The translations under genes were made by a program, and so were the position numbers. This document shows, in pieces, positions 7,060 to 14,251 of a stretch of 17,286 bases of DNA. This DNA is from DATFPQ01 sp035264765 (GTDB lineage: Bacteria; Actinomycetota; Actinomycetes; Actinomycetales; Angustibacteraceae): positions 1 through 17,286 of the forward strand of contig DATFPQ010000087.1 of assembly GCA_035264765.1 (NCBI GenBank), read 5' to 3'. The first letter of the stretch is position 1, and each line of letters starts with the position of its first letter. The notes under the pieces were generated by a model. That model worked only from the letters and a program-made list of their open reading frames with translations. It was not told the DNA's origin and ran no database searches.

Positions 7060-7083
7060 GCGTTGCGCCAGAGCGCGCAACGC
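7060..7083. repeat. 9-bp perfect inverted repeat (hairpin)
   Basis: GCGTTGCGC (7060-7068) and GCGCAACGC (7075-7083) are perfect reverse complements around the 6-base loop CAGAGC. There is no T-tract on either side. It lies 37 bases upstream of the tRNA-like sequence. It could be a terminator, a protein binding site or a recombinase arm site; the sequence does not decide. Confidence 0.6.
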
Positions 7084-7120
7084 CCTCGGGTGGTAGGCTC
7101 GGCGCCTTTCCAGGTCGTGG

Positions 7121-7193
7121 GCGCCTAGGCGACCAGGTGCATATCTCACTACGGGTCAGCAGGTCAGGGGTTCGAGTCCCTTGGGCGCGCACC
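7121..7193 (+). pseudogene. Degraded tRNA-Arg(ACG); 3' part well kept
   Basis: From 7149 to 7182 the sequence is tRNA-like: anticodon loop CTACGGG (anticodon ACG, Arg), variable loop AGGTC (7161-7165), T-stem/loop AGGGG-TTCGAGT-CCCTT (7166-7182), then a GGGCGCG acceptor-like arm. Upstream, GCGCC (7121-7125) can pair with GGCGC (7184-7188), but the anticodon stem has two mismatches (TCTCA against TCAGC), there is no TAGCTCA-type D-arm, and the acceptor arm is out of register by one base. So it is not a functional tRNA as read. The antisense strand spells GTRTPDLLTRSE, a string familiar from false protein calls over tRNA 3' ends. It may be a decayed gene or the 3' remnant left by an integrated element. 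Confidence 0.6.
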
Positions 7194-7218
7194 GTCTTTG
7201 AGGCGGCGGTGGTATCAC

Positions 7219-7234
7219 GGTCAGGCCCCTGACC
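7219..7234. repeat. Small hairpin after the tRNA remnant
   Basis: GGTCAG (7219-7224) pairs with CTGACC (7229-7234) around GCCC. The segment CCCCTGACCAGCAG (7226-7239) is also an inverted near-copy (12 of 14) of CAGCAGGTCAGGGG inside the tRNA remnant (7157-7170). It may act as a terminator or be a rearranged piece of the same tRNA. Confidence 0.35.
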
Positions 7235-7529
7235 AGCAGCAATGCGGTGGGGGCCGATTGCGATGGAACTGTCTACCGAGACTGTCGACCGTGTGATGCC
7301 CGGCTGTCCACCGGCGTTGAGGGGCCGTGGTCGGCTGCGGCTGTGACTGCGGCTCGTTCTGGCATTCAAGCGAGCTGCCCCGGCTGCCGAGGCAGACACC
7401 ATGGGTAGGCCTGCGACTGACACCGAACGTCCGCGAGGACGCCGCGTCGGCGCGTCGTCACGGGCGCGCGCCCGTGCGCTGAAGCCCTGCGTCTACCGCT
7501 CCCTGGTCTCAAGAGAAGGCGGGTCCGTC

Positions 7530-9692
7530 GTGCGCCGCGTCCCATCCCTGCTGTTGCTGTCCTTCGCTACTCCCGCGTTCATCGGCCTTCCGACCGTGAC
7601 CTTGCCGGCCGCGGCCGCACACCCGGTCTCGGCATCCGTCCAGCAGCTGGCCCTCGCCGGTGTCGACTCTTCCGCGCTTGCCGAGTCCCCGGCGCCGGAG
7701 GACGAGCCGGCCGAGACAGTCGCCGCCGCCGGTAATTCCGCGGCCGCGCGTCGGGACGCTCTCAACAAGGGATCCCGCGCCGCGCAGATCAAGCGCACTC
7801 CCGTCGCGGTGACTCCCAAGAGGGTGACGTCGTCGTTCTCCGCCCTCGGCGTGACCTGGGCCGCAGACGCTCGCGTCTCCGACGTCGCGGTGCAGGTCCG
7901 CACGCACAGCCGCAAGGGATGGTCGGCGTGGACCGAGGTCGAGGTGGAGGGCAACGGCGCGCCGGACTCGGGCACCGAGGCGGATGGCGAGCGCGCCGGC
8001 TCAGATCCCCTGTACGTCGGTCCGTCCGACGGCGTACAGGTCCGCGTTGACGGCGCCTCCGTGAAGCCGCGTGACCTGAAGCTGTCCCTCATCGACCCGG
8101 GCTCGTCTGCCGCAGATGCGACGGCTGCCGTTGGGCCGCGGACTATCGGCGGCTCGCAGGCGCAGGCCGCCGTGTCCCTCCCGACATACGTCACTCGGGC
8201 CGGCTGGGGCGCGAACGAGTCGTATCGCACCTGCACGCCCTCCACGGCCGCCACGATCAAGGGCGGCGTTCTGCACACCACCGCGACTGGCAACAATTAC
8301 ACGGCCGCGGAAGCGCCCGCGGTGATGCGCTCCATGTACGCCTACCACACCCGCTCCTTGGGTTGGTGCGACATCGGCTACAACTTCCTTGTCGACAAGT
8401 ACGGCACCCTCTACGAGGGCCGATACGGAGGCGTGGACCGCGCCGTGATCGGGGCACACACCGGTGGGTTCAACACCGGGACTTTCGGCGTGTCGATGAT
8501 CGGCAACCACGACCTGGTCGCCCCGACCGTGGCACAGCTACGGACCGTGGAGCAGGTGTTCGCCTGGAAGCTCGCCATGTACGGGCGCGACCCGCAGGGC
8601 ACGACGACGTACACCTCCGGCGGTGGGTCGGCGACGACGTACCCGGCCGGGACGGTGGTCACCAAGGCGGTGATCTCCGGCCATCGCGACTACTCCACCA
8701 AGAGCTGCCCGGGCAACCGCGCCTACCCGATGCTGCCGCAGATCCGCGCGGCGGTCGCCGAGCTCATCGCAGACGGCGCGGCCAGGAGGTCAGAGCAGGT
8801 GGCGTCCGCCGTGACTCTGTCGGCCAGCCCGGCGTCGTTGACGTCCGGAGCCATCACCACGCTTTCCGGCAAGCTGACCGCCGGTGACAGGCCGCTGGCC
8901 GCCCGGCAGGTAGGCCTGTACGTCCGCAAGGAAGGCTCGTCGACCTGGTCGCTGCTGAGCACCCACACCACCAGCGCCACCGGGACCTTCTCCATCACGG
9001 ACACCCCGGGCAGCAGCCAGACGTACGCCGCCCGCTTCGACGGGGACACCAACTATGCCGCCTCCGCGCGTGAGGTGTCCGTGACCGTCACACCCAAGAC
9101 CACTGCCACGAAGGCCGCCACATCCCTCACCGCCGTCGCCTCGCCGACCACCATGACGTACGGCACCAAGGCAACGGTACGAGGCAAGCTGACCCGAACC
9201 ACGGGAGCGGCACTTGCTGGCAGGCCCGTTCTGGTGTACGTGAAGTACGGCTCGGGCGCGTGGTCGCTTGCCGGGACAGTTTCCACGACCTCGGATGGCA
9301 CCTACGCGTTCAGGCATGCGGCCAAGGCCAATGCCAAGTACGGAGTGCGGTTCCGCGGCGGCGCGGCCGACCTTGCGGCCAGCCGTGACGTCGCGGTCCG
9401 GGTCGCAGCCAAGACCACAGCCGTGGTGTCATCCTCGAGTAGCAGAGTCGGCCGCACGGTGCGGGTCTCCGGGAAGGTGACACCGGCGCACGCCGGCCAG
9501 CGCGTGCAGCGTCAGCAGCGCATCAACGGTGCGTGGGTCACGCTTAGCTCGGCTAAACTGTCATCGGCGGGCACGTTCAGCTTCTCGGTGAGGCCGACAA
9601 CGGGCGGCACGAAGTACTACCGCGTCGTGAAGCCGGCAGACGCTGACCACGTGACCGGCGTCAGCCCAACCCGCAGGTTGGTCATTCGCTGA
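7530..9692 (+). CDS. Secreted N-acetylmuramoyl-L-alanine amidase / PGRP with Ig-like repeats
   Basis: A 720-residue exported cell-wall enzyme. A signal peptide (VRRVPSLLLLSFATPAFIG, cleavage near PAAAA-HPVS) is followed by a low-complexity stretch and a beta-rich region (about 85-195), then the Amidase_2/PGRP domain (about 215-420). This starts with RAGWGANESY and carries the zinc ligands His249 (GVLHTT), His385 (GHRDYS) and Cys393 (SCPG). Such enzymes cut the lactyl-amide bond between MurNAc and L-Ala. The C-terminal 290 residues form three Ig-like repeats, each with an SGKLTA- or RGKLTR-like strand and an YAARFDGD- or YGVRFRGG-like strand, probably cell-wall binding or spacers. The frame is open to an ATG at 7401, but the added 43 residues are basic and unlike a signal peptide. 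The GTG at 7530 has GAAGG upstream and starts the signal peptide. Confidence 0.87.
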   Translation: MRRVPSLLLLSFATPAFIGLPTVTLPAAAAHPVSASVQQLALAGVDSSALAESPAPEDEPAETVAAAGNSAAARRDALNKGSRAAQIKRTPVAVTPKRVTSSFSALGVTWAADARVSDVAVQVRTHSRKGWSAWTEVEVEGNGAPDSGTEADGERAGSDPLYVGPSDGVQVRVDGASVKPRDLKLSLIDPGSSAADATAAVGPRTIGGSQAQAAVSLPTYVTRAGWGANESYRTCTPSTAATIKGGVLHTTATGNNYTAAEAPAVMRSMYAYHTRSLGWCDIGYNFLVDKYGTLYEGRYGGVDRAVIGAHTGGFNTGTFGVSMIGNHDLVAPTVAQLRTVEQVFAWKLAMYGRDPQGTTTYTSGGGSATTYPAGTVVTKAVISGHRDYSTKSCPGNRAYPMLPQIRAAVAELIADGAARRSEQVASAVTLSASPASLTSGAITTLSGKLTAGDRPLAARQVGLYVRKEGSSTWSLLSTHTTSATGTFSITDTPGSSQTYAARFDGDTNYAASAREVSVTVTPKTTATKAATSLTAVASPTTMTYGTKATVRGKLTRTTGAALAGRPVLVYVKYGSGAWSLAGTVSTTSDGTYAFRHAAKANAKYGVRFRGGAADLAASRDVAVRVAAKTTAVVSSSSSRVGRTVRVSGKVTPAHAGQRVQRQQRINGAWVTLSSAKLSSAGTFSFSVRPTTGGTKYYRVVKPADADHVTGVSPTRRLVIR

Positions 9693-9712
9693 CCGAGCAG
9701 CGCCAGGTCAGC
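9688..9712. terminator. Possible bidirectional terminator between amidase and response regulator
   Basis: GCTGACC (9688-9694) pairs with GGTCAGC (9706-9712) around an 11-base loop. The two convergent stop codons sit in the two arms, which contributes three pairs by necessity; the other four are not forced. No T-tract is present. The genes are only 15 bases apart, so a shared terminator is plausible. Confidence 0.35.
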
Positions 9713-10352
9713 CCCCGAGATAGCGCAGCACGGCGAGCACGCGCCGGTTGTCATCCTCGGACGCGGGCAGGCCGAGCTTGGCGAAGATGGCCGCCACGTG
9801 CTTCTCCACGGTACCCAGCGAGACCACGAGGGCTTGGGCGATCGCGGCGTTGCTGCGGCCTTGCGCCATCAGCGACAGCACGTCGCGTTCGCGGGTCGTC
9901 AGCAGCCCGAGGTCGTGGCTGCGTCCGCTGGCCCCCGCCAGCTGCGTGACGACGTCCGGGTCGAGGGCGGTGCCGCCGCCCGCAACCCGGACCAGCGCCT
10001 CCGTGAACTCTGCGATATCGGCGACCCGGTCTTTGAGCAGGTATCCGACACCCGCCGAGCCCGCCGCGAGCAGCCGGGTGGCGTACTTGGTCTCGATGTG
10101 TTGGGAGAAGAGCAGCACGCCGGTGCCGGGGTGCTCCTGGCGGATCTCGATGGCGGCGCGTAGCCCCTCGTCCGTGTGGGTCGGTGGCATCCTGATGTCC
10201 ACCACCGCGACGTCTGGTCGATTCTCGGCGACCGCCACACGCAGGGCGTCGGCGTCGGGCACAGCCGCGCTCACCTCATGGCCGCGGCCCGTGAGCATCT
10301 GGGCGAGCAGCTCCCGCAGCAGCGCGGCGTCCTCTGCGATCACCACCCGCAC
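9708..10352 (-). CDS. NarL/LuxR-family response regulator
   Basis: A 214-residue cytosolic two-component regulator. The receiver domain (1-120) has the acidic pair ED (7-8), the phosphorylation site Asp52 in VVDIRMP, and Lys in LLKDR. The C-terminal LuxR helix-turn-helix is clear: LLTTRERDVLSLMAQGRSNA then IAQALVVSLGTVEKHVAAIF and KLGL. It is the last gene of the ABC-kinase-regulator operon and starts with a GTG 13 bases after the kinase stop. The start codon lies at the foot of a perfect 8-bp stem that spans the junction, so translation is probably coupled to the kinase. Its likely partner is that kinase, and its likely target is the promoter of its own ABC transporter operon (inference). 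Confidence 0.92.
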   Translation of the reverse strand: MRVVIAEDAALLRELLAQMLTGRGHEVSAAVPDADALRVAVAENRPDVAVVDIRMPPTHTDEGLRAAIEIRQEHPGTGVLLFSQHIETKYATRLLAAGSAGVGYLLKDRVADIAEFTEALVRVAGGGTALDPDVVTQLAGASGRSHDLGLLTTRERDVLSLMAQGRSNAAIAQALVVSLGTVEKHVAAIFAKLGLPASEDDNRRVLAVLRYLGG

Positions 10353-10375
10353 GCGTCACACGCTCTCACGCGTGC
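10349..10375 (-). promoter_or_regulatory. Stem-loop at the kinase/regulator junction, possible translational coupling
   Basis: GCACGCGT (10349-10356) and ACGCGTGC (10368-10375) are perfect reverse complements with an 11-base loop. In the mRNA the 5' arm runs into the kinase stop codon, the loop holds GAGAG (a weak Shine-Dalgarno), and the 3' arm contains the GTG of the response regulator. Ribosomes finishing the kinase would open the stem. Confidence 0.5.
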
Positions 10376-11700
10376 AGGGGCAGGGTGACGGTCACGGCCG
10401 TTGGGCCACCCACGGGGCTTGCCACATCGAGGCTCCCGTCAACGGTGCGGACCCGTTGCGACAGACCCGAGAGCCCGCCCCCGCCGATGAGGCGGGCGCC
10501 GCCGCAGCCGTCGTCGGTCACGCGCAGTTGCAAGGGGCCGCCTCCCACCTGGGTCACGGTCATCGAGGCTCGCCCAGCCCCACTGTGCTTGATGACATTC
10601 GTCAGCAGCTCGGCAGCGCAGAAGTACGCGATGGTCTCGATCGCCGGCGTGGGGCGGCGCGACACCTCCACCCCCAGCTCGACCGGCACACGACTAGCCG
10701 CGGTCAAGGTGGCGAGGGCGTTGGCGAGGCCGTCGTCGAGCGACGGCGGGTGGAGGCCGCGGGCGAGGCTGCGCAGCTCGGCGAGGGCCTCGACGGCTTG
10801 GGAGTGCGAGGTCTCGATGAGGGCGCGCACGTCGGCGGTGTCGGTGGCCGGCCCGCCGCAGCTGATCTTCTCCTTGACCATGTCGAGGCTCATGGCCAGC
10901 GCAACCAGCCGGACCTGCGCGCCGTCGTGGAGGTCACGCTCCAACCGACGCAGCAGGGCCGCGGCGTCGTCGACAGCGATCGCCCAGGTCTCCTCCAGGT
11001 CGCGTACCCGCCGCGCGAGCGGGCCGGCTCCGAGGAGCGCCCTGCGGAGCCAGCGGTCCACGGCTACCGCACCCCGGGTGAACCACGGAGCACCCGCAAG
11101 GGTCGCCGCCCCGATAGCGGCGGCCCAGAAGGTCTCCGCGAACGAATCCGCGTGGGGCGAGCCGAACGGCAGCGGGGTGATGACAGGGACGCCTCGGGTA
11201 GGCACCGAGACCTGCAGGCTGAGCAGGGTCCAACGAAGCGGGGCGGTGAGGTCGAAGAGTGCGGTCACCCACCAGCCCAGCGCATACGCGCCCAGCGCTG
11301 CAGCAGGCAACTTCGCCAGCGCGTATGCCACCGAACGCCAGCTCGCCGCATCGCGGAGGCGGGCGTCGAGGCCGGCGAGCATCCCCCCGCCGGGCCGAGC
11401 CGTCGGCGGTTCCGGAAGGTCGTCGCCGAGCAAGCGCCTAGCGAGGCGGCGGTTAGCGCCGGCGAAGGCCCGGGCCAGGCCGGTCGCCACCAGGACCAGC
11501 AGGAGTCCGAGGACCGCGCCGATCAGCGAGAGAGCAAGAACCGCACCGAGGAGGAGCGGTACGAGGACGAGGACGAAGCCGGCCACGGCGAGCGGGAGGC
11601 CGAGCAGGCAGTAGGACGCCTCGGCGCCCGCTCGGCGGCTGAAGGGCGCCCGGGCCAGGGCGCCGAGCACGCTCCGGGCCTGCCGGACGTGCCCGCTCAC
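10366..11700 (-). CDS. Sensor histidine kinase with N-terminal 'Sensor' membrane domain
   Basis: A 444-residue membrane kinase. The N-terminal 230 residues look like the actinobacterial 'Sensor' domain: a YCLLGLPLAVAGFVLVLVPL hydrophobic pair, a long conserved ARAFAGANRRLARRLLGDD amphipathic segment, and two later membrane segments. The HisKA_3 dimerisation helix carries the phospho-acceptor His258 in RRLERDLHDGAQVRLVALAM. The ATPase domain follows with AAELLTNVIKHSGAGRASM (N-box), VTDDGCGGA (G1) and GGGLSGLSQRV (G2). The GTG at 11700 overlaps the permease stop (GTGA). A longer frame upstream only shadows the permease gene. Association with an ABC transporter suggests that it senses a membrane-active compound or the state of the transporter. 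Confidence 0.9.
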   Translation of the reverse strand: MSGHVRQARSVLGALARAPFSRRAGAEASYCLLGLPLAVAGFVLVLVPLLLGAVLALSLIGAVLGLLLVLVATGLARAFAGANRRLARRLLGDDLPEPPTARPGGGMLAGLDARLRDAASWRSVAYALAKLPAAALGAYALGWWVTALFDLTAPLRWTLLSLQVSVPTRGVPVITPLPFGSPHADSFAETFWAAAIGAATLAGAPWFTRGAVAVDRWLRRALLGAGPLARRVRDLEETWAIAVDDAAALLRRLERDLHDGAQVRLVALAMSLDMVKEKISCGGPATDTADVRALIETSHSQAVEALAELRSLARGLHPPSLDDGLANALATLTAASRVPVELGVEVSRRPTPAIETIAYFCAAELLTNVIKHSGAGRASMTVTQVGGGPLQLRVTDDGCGGARLIGGGGLSGLSQRVRTVDGSLDVASPVGGPTAVTVTLPLHA

Positions 11701-12512
11701 GCGTCCCGCCGGTTGAGCAGCCAACCGCCGACGCCCAGTGCTGCCAACGTGTACAGGCACAGCACACAGAAGCCCGTCCAGGGCGCCAGGGTGTCGGAGA
11801 CGGGCTTGGCGACGGCGATCGAGTTCGCAACGATCAAGGTGGGGAAGAACTTCGCCACCGTGGTGCCGGTGAGTCCCACAGCGATAAGCGGCAGCACGAA
11901 CGTGACGGCGACGAGCGCGCCGATCGCCCCGGCGGTGTGGCGCGCGATGGCGCCCAGGCCGATGCCGATCAGTCCGATCTGCGCGAGGTACGCCCCAGTC
12001 AGCACCACGGCCCGTAGCACTCCGGGCTCCTCGAGCGCGGGGGCCGGCACATCGTCGGCTAGCGCCGCGCGCCCGGCGAAGAAGGTCGCGAAGCACACGG
12101 CCTCTCCGGTGATGAGCAGAACGACGGCGAACACGGCCGCCTTCGCGGCGAGGACCATGGGTCGCCTGGGGATCGCGGCAAACGTCGAGCGGATGGTGCC
12201 CGAGGAGTACTCGGCGCTCACCGCCAGAACCCCCAGCACGCCGATGACGAGCTGGCCCAGGGCCACGCCGGCGAGCACGTTGTTCGTAGGGTCGAAAAGG
12301 CTGCGCGCGGCGTCGGTCGAGGGGGGCCGGGTGTTCGCCATGGTGGCCACACCGATGCCTACCATGCCGACCACGACCAGCATGAGGGCCCACAGTGTCG
12401 AGCGCAGGCTGCGCAGCTTGATCCACTCCATGCGCACGGCGTCCCCCACGCCGTAGCTGCCCGCCGGACGTCGCTGACGGCGGCCTCGCCCGGTGGCTGC
12501 ACGACCGGTCAC
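11697..12512 (-). CDS. ABC transporter permease (ABC-2 type)
   Basis: A 271-residue membrane protein with about six hydrophobic segments. The N-terminal 27 residues are basic; then comes the typical ABC-2 start VRMEWIKLRSLRSTLWALML. The segment LAVSAEYSSGTIRSTFAAIP with RRPMVLAAKAAV is the conserved family block between TM2 and TM3, and the protein ends with NRRDA as many of this family do. The GTG at 12512 overlaps the ATPase stop (GTGA). The start may instead be the ATG of MEWIKLRS about 27 codons later, because the basic leader is not conserved. It pairs with the ATPase at 12509-13264 to form an exporter or a resistance-type transporter; the substrate is unknown. Confidence 0.87.
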   Translation of the reverse strand: MTGRAATGRGRRQRRPAGSYGVGDAVRMEWIKLRSLRSTLWALMLVVVGMVGIGVATMANTRPPSTDAARSLFDPTNNVLAGVALGQLVIGVLGVLAVSAEYSSGTIRSTFAAIPRRPMVLAAKAAVFAVVLLITGEAVCFATFFAGRAALADDVPAPALEEPGVLRAVVLTGAYLAQIGLIGIGLGAIARHTAGAIGALVAVTFVLPLIAVGLTGTTVAKFFPTLIVANSIAVAKPVSDTLAPWTGFCVLCLYTLAALGVGGWLLNRRDA

Positions 12513-13264
12513 AGCTGCCGCCCCTTTTGGTGTCGACCGACGTTGGGTCGCCCGCGGCCGTCGCGGCCCCTGTCGGCAGTCAGGCCGAAGAAGACCTCCT
12601 CCAAGGACTTCCCGTCAGCGGTCAGCTCGGCGATGGAGCCGTCGGCCAGCAGCCGGCCTCGCCCGATGACCACCACGTGGTCCGCGACGATCGACACCTC
12701 GCTGATCAGATGGCTGGACAGCAGCACGGTCCGCCCCTCGGCAGTCAGCGACCTCATGAGCTGTCGGACCCACACCACCCCCTCGGGGTCCAGGCCGTTC
12801 GTCGGCTCGTCGAGCAACAGCACCGCCGGATCCCCGAGCAGCGCAGCGGCGATGCCAAGCCGCTGGCTCATGCCCAGCGAGAAGGACCCGGCGCGTCTGC
12901 CGGCAACGTCGGCGAGCCCGACCACCCCGAGCACGTCATCCACACGTGACCGGGGGAGGCCGCCGCCGGCGGCCATGGCCGCCAGATGCGAGTAGGCGGT
13001 GCGGCCGGGGTGGAACGCCCGGGCCTCCAGCAGCGCCCCGACCGCACGCATCGGCCATCGCAGGGCGGCGTAGGGGCGGCCGTCGATCCGTGCCGATCCG
13101 GCGTCCGGGCGGTCGAGCCCGAGGATCATCCGCAGCGTGCTCGACTTGCCCGCGCCGTTCGGGCCGAGGAAGCCGGTGATGGCGCCCGGCGGGACGTCGA
13201 AGCTCAGCCCGTCGACGGCCACGACTGTCCCGTACCGCTTGGTGAGGGATCTGGCGCTGATCAT
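12509..13264 (-). CDS. ABC transporter ATP-binding protein
   Basis: A 251-residue ATPase of the BcrA/CcmA-like drug-export branch. Walker A is GPNGAGKS (34-41). The signature motif is FSLGMSQRLGIA (128-139), the SLGM form usual for this branch in place of LSGG. Walker B is VLLLDEPTNGLDPEG (148-162), and the switch His is in LLSSHLISE (about 181-189). The last 25 residues are basic and unconserved. The ATG at 13264 has a strong GAGGAG Shine-Dalgarno (13272-13277) with 7 bases between. It is the first gene of the operon that continues with permease, kinase and regulator, so the operon promoter must lie in 13278-13492. Confidence 0.92.
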   Translation of the reverse strand: MISARSLTKRYGTVVAVDGLSFDVPPGAITGFLGPNGAGKSSTLRMILGLDRPDAGSARIDGRPYAALRWPMRAVGALLEARAFHPGRTAYSHLAAMAAGGGLPRSRVDDVLGVVGLADVAGRRAGSFSLGMSQRLGIAAALLGDPAVLLLDEPTNGLDPEGVVWVRQLMRSLTAEGRTVLLSSHLISEVSIVADHVVVIGRGRLLADGSIAELTADGKSLEEVFFGLTADRGRDGRGRPNVGRHQKGRQL

Positions 13265-13358
13265 CCCGGCTCCTCAGTTGCCGACGCTGCCTGCCTTCTC
13301 CGGTTACGACGCTAGAGGGGAGGCCGCTTGCGGCGGACCGTGGTTGACCGCCGTCTTC

Positions 13359-13380
13359 TCCTGGGCGTTTTCCCCCAGGA
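13359..13380 (-). terminator. Hairpin between the PPOX gene and the ABC operon
   Basis: TCCTGGG (13359-13365) pairs with CCCAGGA (13374-13380) around an 8-base loop. It lies about 110 bases beyond the PPOX stop in the direction of PPOX transcription and in front of the ABC operon. It could end the PPOX transcript. There is no T-tract. The spacer 13265-13492 also holds GCCGCTTGCGGC, a short CTTG-loop stem (13324-13335). No promoter for the ABC operon stood out. Confidence 0.3.
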
Positions 13381-13492
13381 AGGCGCCTGGCGGGTAACCA
13401 ACAAGCATTGCAGCAACGTAACTACGTCGCGTCGGCGGTTCCGTGCGAGACAGCACTCGCCCAGCCCGTACCGGCTGGCCCGAGGGCCGCCG

Positions 13493-13978
13493 TCAAGCAC
13501 CAGCCGTGGAGCGGCCATCGGTCGGGTTCGTCGAGAACCGCTCGGGCTGCACGAGGACGGCGGCGCGGCGCTCCGCGGCCATGACCCGGTCGTACTCGTC
13601 GAGGTCGTCGTGAGTCCCGCCCGCCGCGTGGAAGATCTCGCGCAGCAGCCGTGGCAGGGCGCCGGCGTCCAGGCCGGGCAGCGGGTCGTCCGGTCCCGCC
13701 AGGTCCACGGGGCCGGCGACGGCCACCCACGCCCAGCCCGCACGGAAGACCAGCGTCGCTCGCGGGTGCCGGCGCAGGTTGGCGAGCTTCGCGGTTCCGC
13801 CCTGGGCGACGAAGCCCACCACCGGCTGCCCGCTGACCGGGTGCCTTAGCACCCCGGCGTTGACCACGCTGGTACTCGGCTCCCCGTCCCGGCGCAGGGT
13901 CACGACCACGGCCAGGCCGTGCTCGGCTCCGCCCAAGCGCGTGACCAGATCCAGGCCCTCCTGGGTGGACGTCGTCAT
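13493..13978 (-). CDS. PPOX-class flavin/F420-dependent protein (pyridoxamine-oxidase fold)
   Basis: A 161-residue split-barrel protein. LAVVVTLRRDGEPSTSVVNA (strands 1-2), PVVGFVAQGGTAKLANLRRH (cofactor-phosphate contact, residues about 55-75) and PRATLVFRAGWAWVAVAGPV are typical of the PPOX family that uses FMN or F420 in actinobacteria. The second half is shorter on recognisable motifs (HAAGGTHDDLDEYDRVMAAE). The start at ATG 13978 has GAGG a few bases upstream, and the open frame back to 14047 adds nothing conserved. It is divergent from the LLM oxidoreductase gene. Its substrate and the choice between FMN and F420 cannot be decided from sequence. Confidence 0.85.
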   Translation of the reverse strand: MTTSTQEGLDLVTRLGGAEHGLAVVVTLRRDGEPSTSVVNAGVLRHPVSGQPVVGFVAQGGTAKLANLRRHPRATLVFRAGWAWVAVAGPVDLAGPDDPLPGLDAGALPRLLREIFHAAGGTHDDLDEYDRVMAAERRAAVLVQPERFSTNPTDGRSTAGA

Positions 13979-14251
13979 GATGACCTCGCGCCGCGCGAGC
14001 GAACCAGATCCGGACCCGTTCGCAAGCAGCGTGTCCGCGCGGTCCACGTGGAGTGGCTTCCCGATCGCCTTCTGCTCGGTCTACCGGCGCCGCTCGCGGA
14101 GAACCCGCTGCGCCCGTGCGATGTGGTCATAGGTCTGAGGGTCGCCGTCCCGCAGACCGGACCGCAAGTCATGATGCTCCAGTAAGACGTGGTGGCTGCA
14201 GCAGGTGATGGTCCACCCACCCCATCGCAGTACCCGAGGAAGCCGTTCCCG

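Larger units (their letters stand above)
6713..7529. other. Non-coding region between the fusion enzyme and the amidase
   Basis: About 800 bases without a protein gene I can support. Open frames exist on both strands, but none shows family similarity or a convincing start. It contains a 9-bp perfect hairpin (7060-7083), a degraded tRNA-Arg (7121-7193), a GGCGCC inverted repeat just before it (7101-7106 / 7120-7125), a small hairpin (7219-7234), and a 13-bp imperfect direct repeat built on ACTGTC-ACCG (7268-7293). The amidase promoter should lie in the last 300 bases, but I could not assign it. Confidence 0.6.

Noticed and set aside
6820..7149. 109-codon minus-strand frame upstream of the fusion enzyme
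   Set aside because: No recognisable motif, no ribosome binding site, overlaps the tRNA remnant and hairpin, and the composition is that of a random high-GC frame.
7022..7423. Minus-strand protein frame containing GTRTPDLLTRSE
   Set aside because: This string arises from reading the antisense of a tRNA 3' end and is a known source of false protein calls.
9748..12456. 902-codon plus-strand open frame across the kinase and permease genes
   Set aside because: It is antisense to two well-supported genes, has Ser/Arg/Ala-rich low-complexity text, and shows no family motif. Long antisense frames are expected at this GC content.
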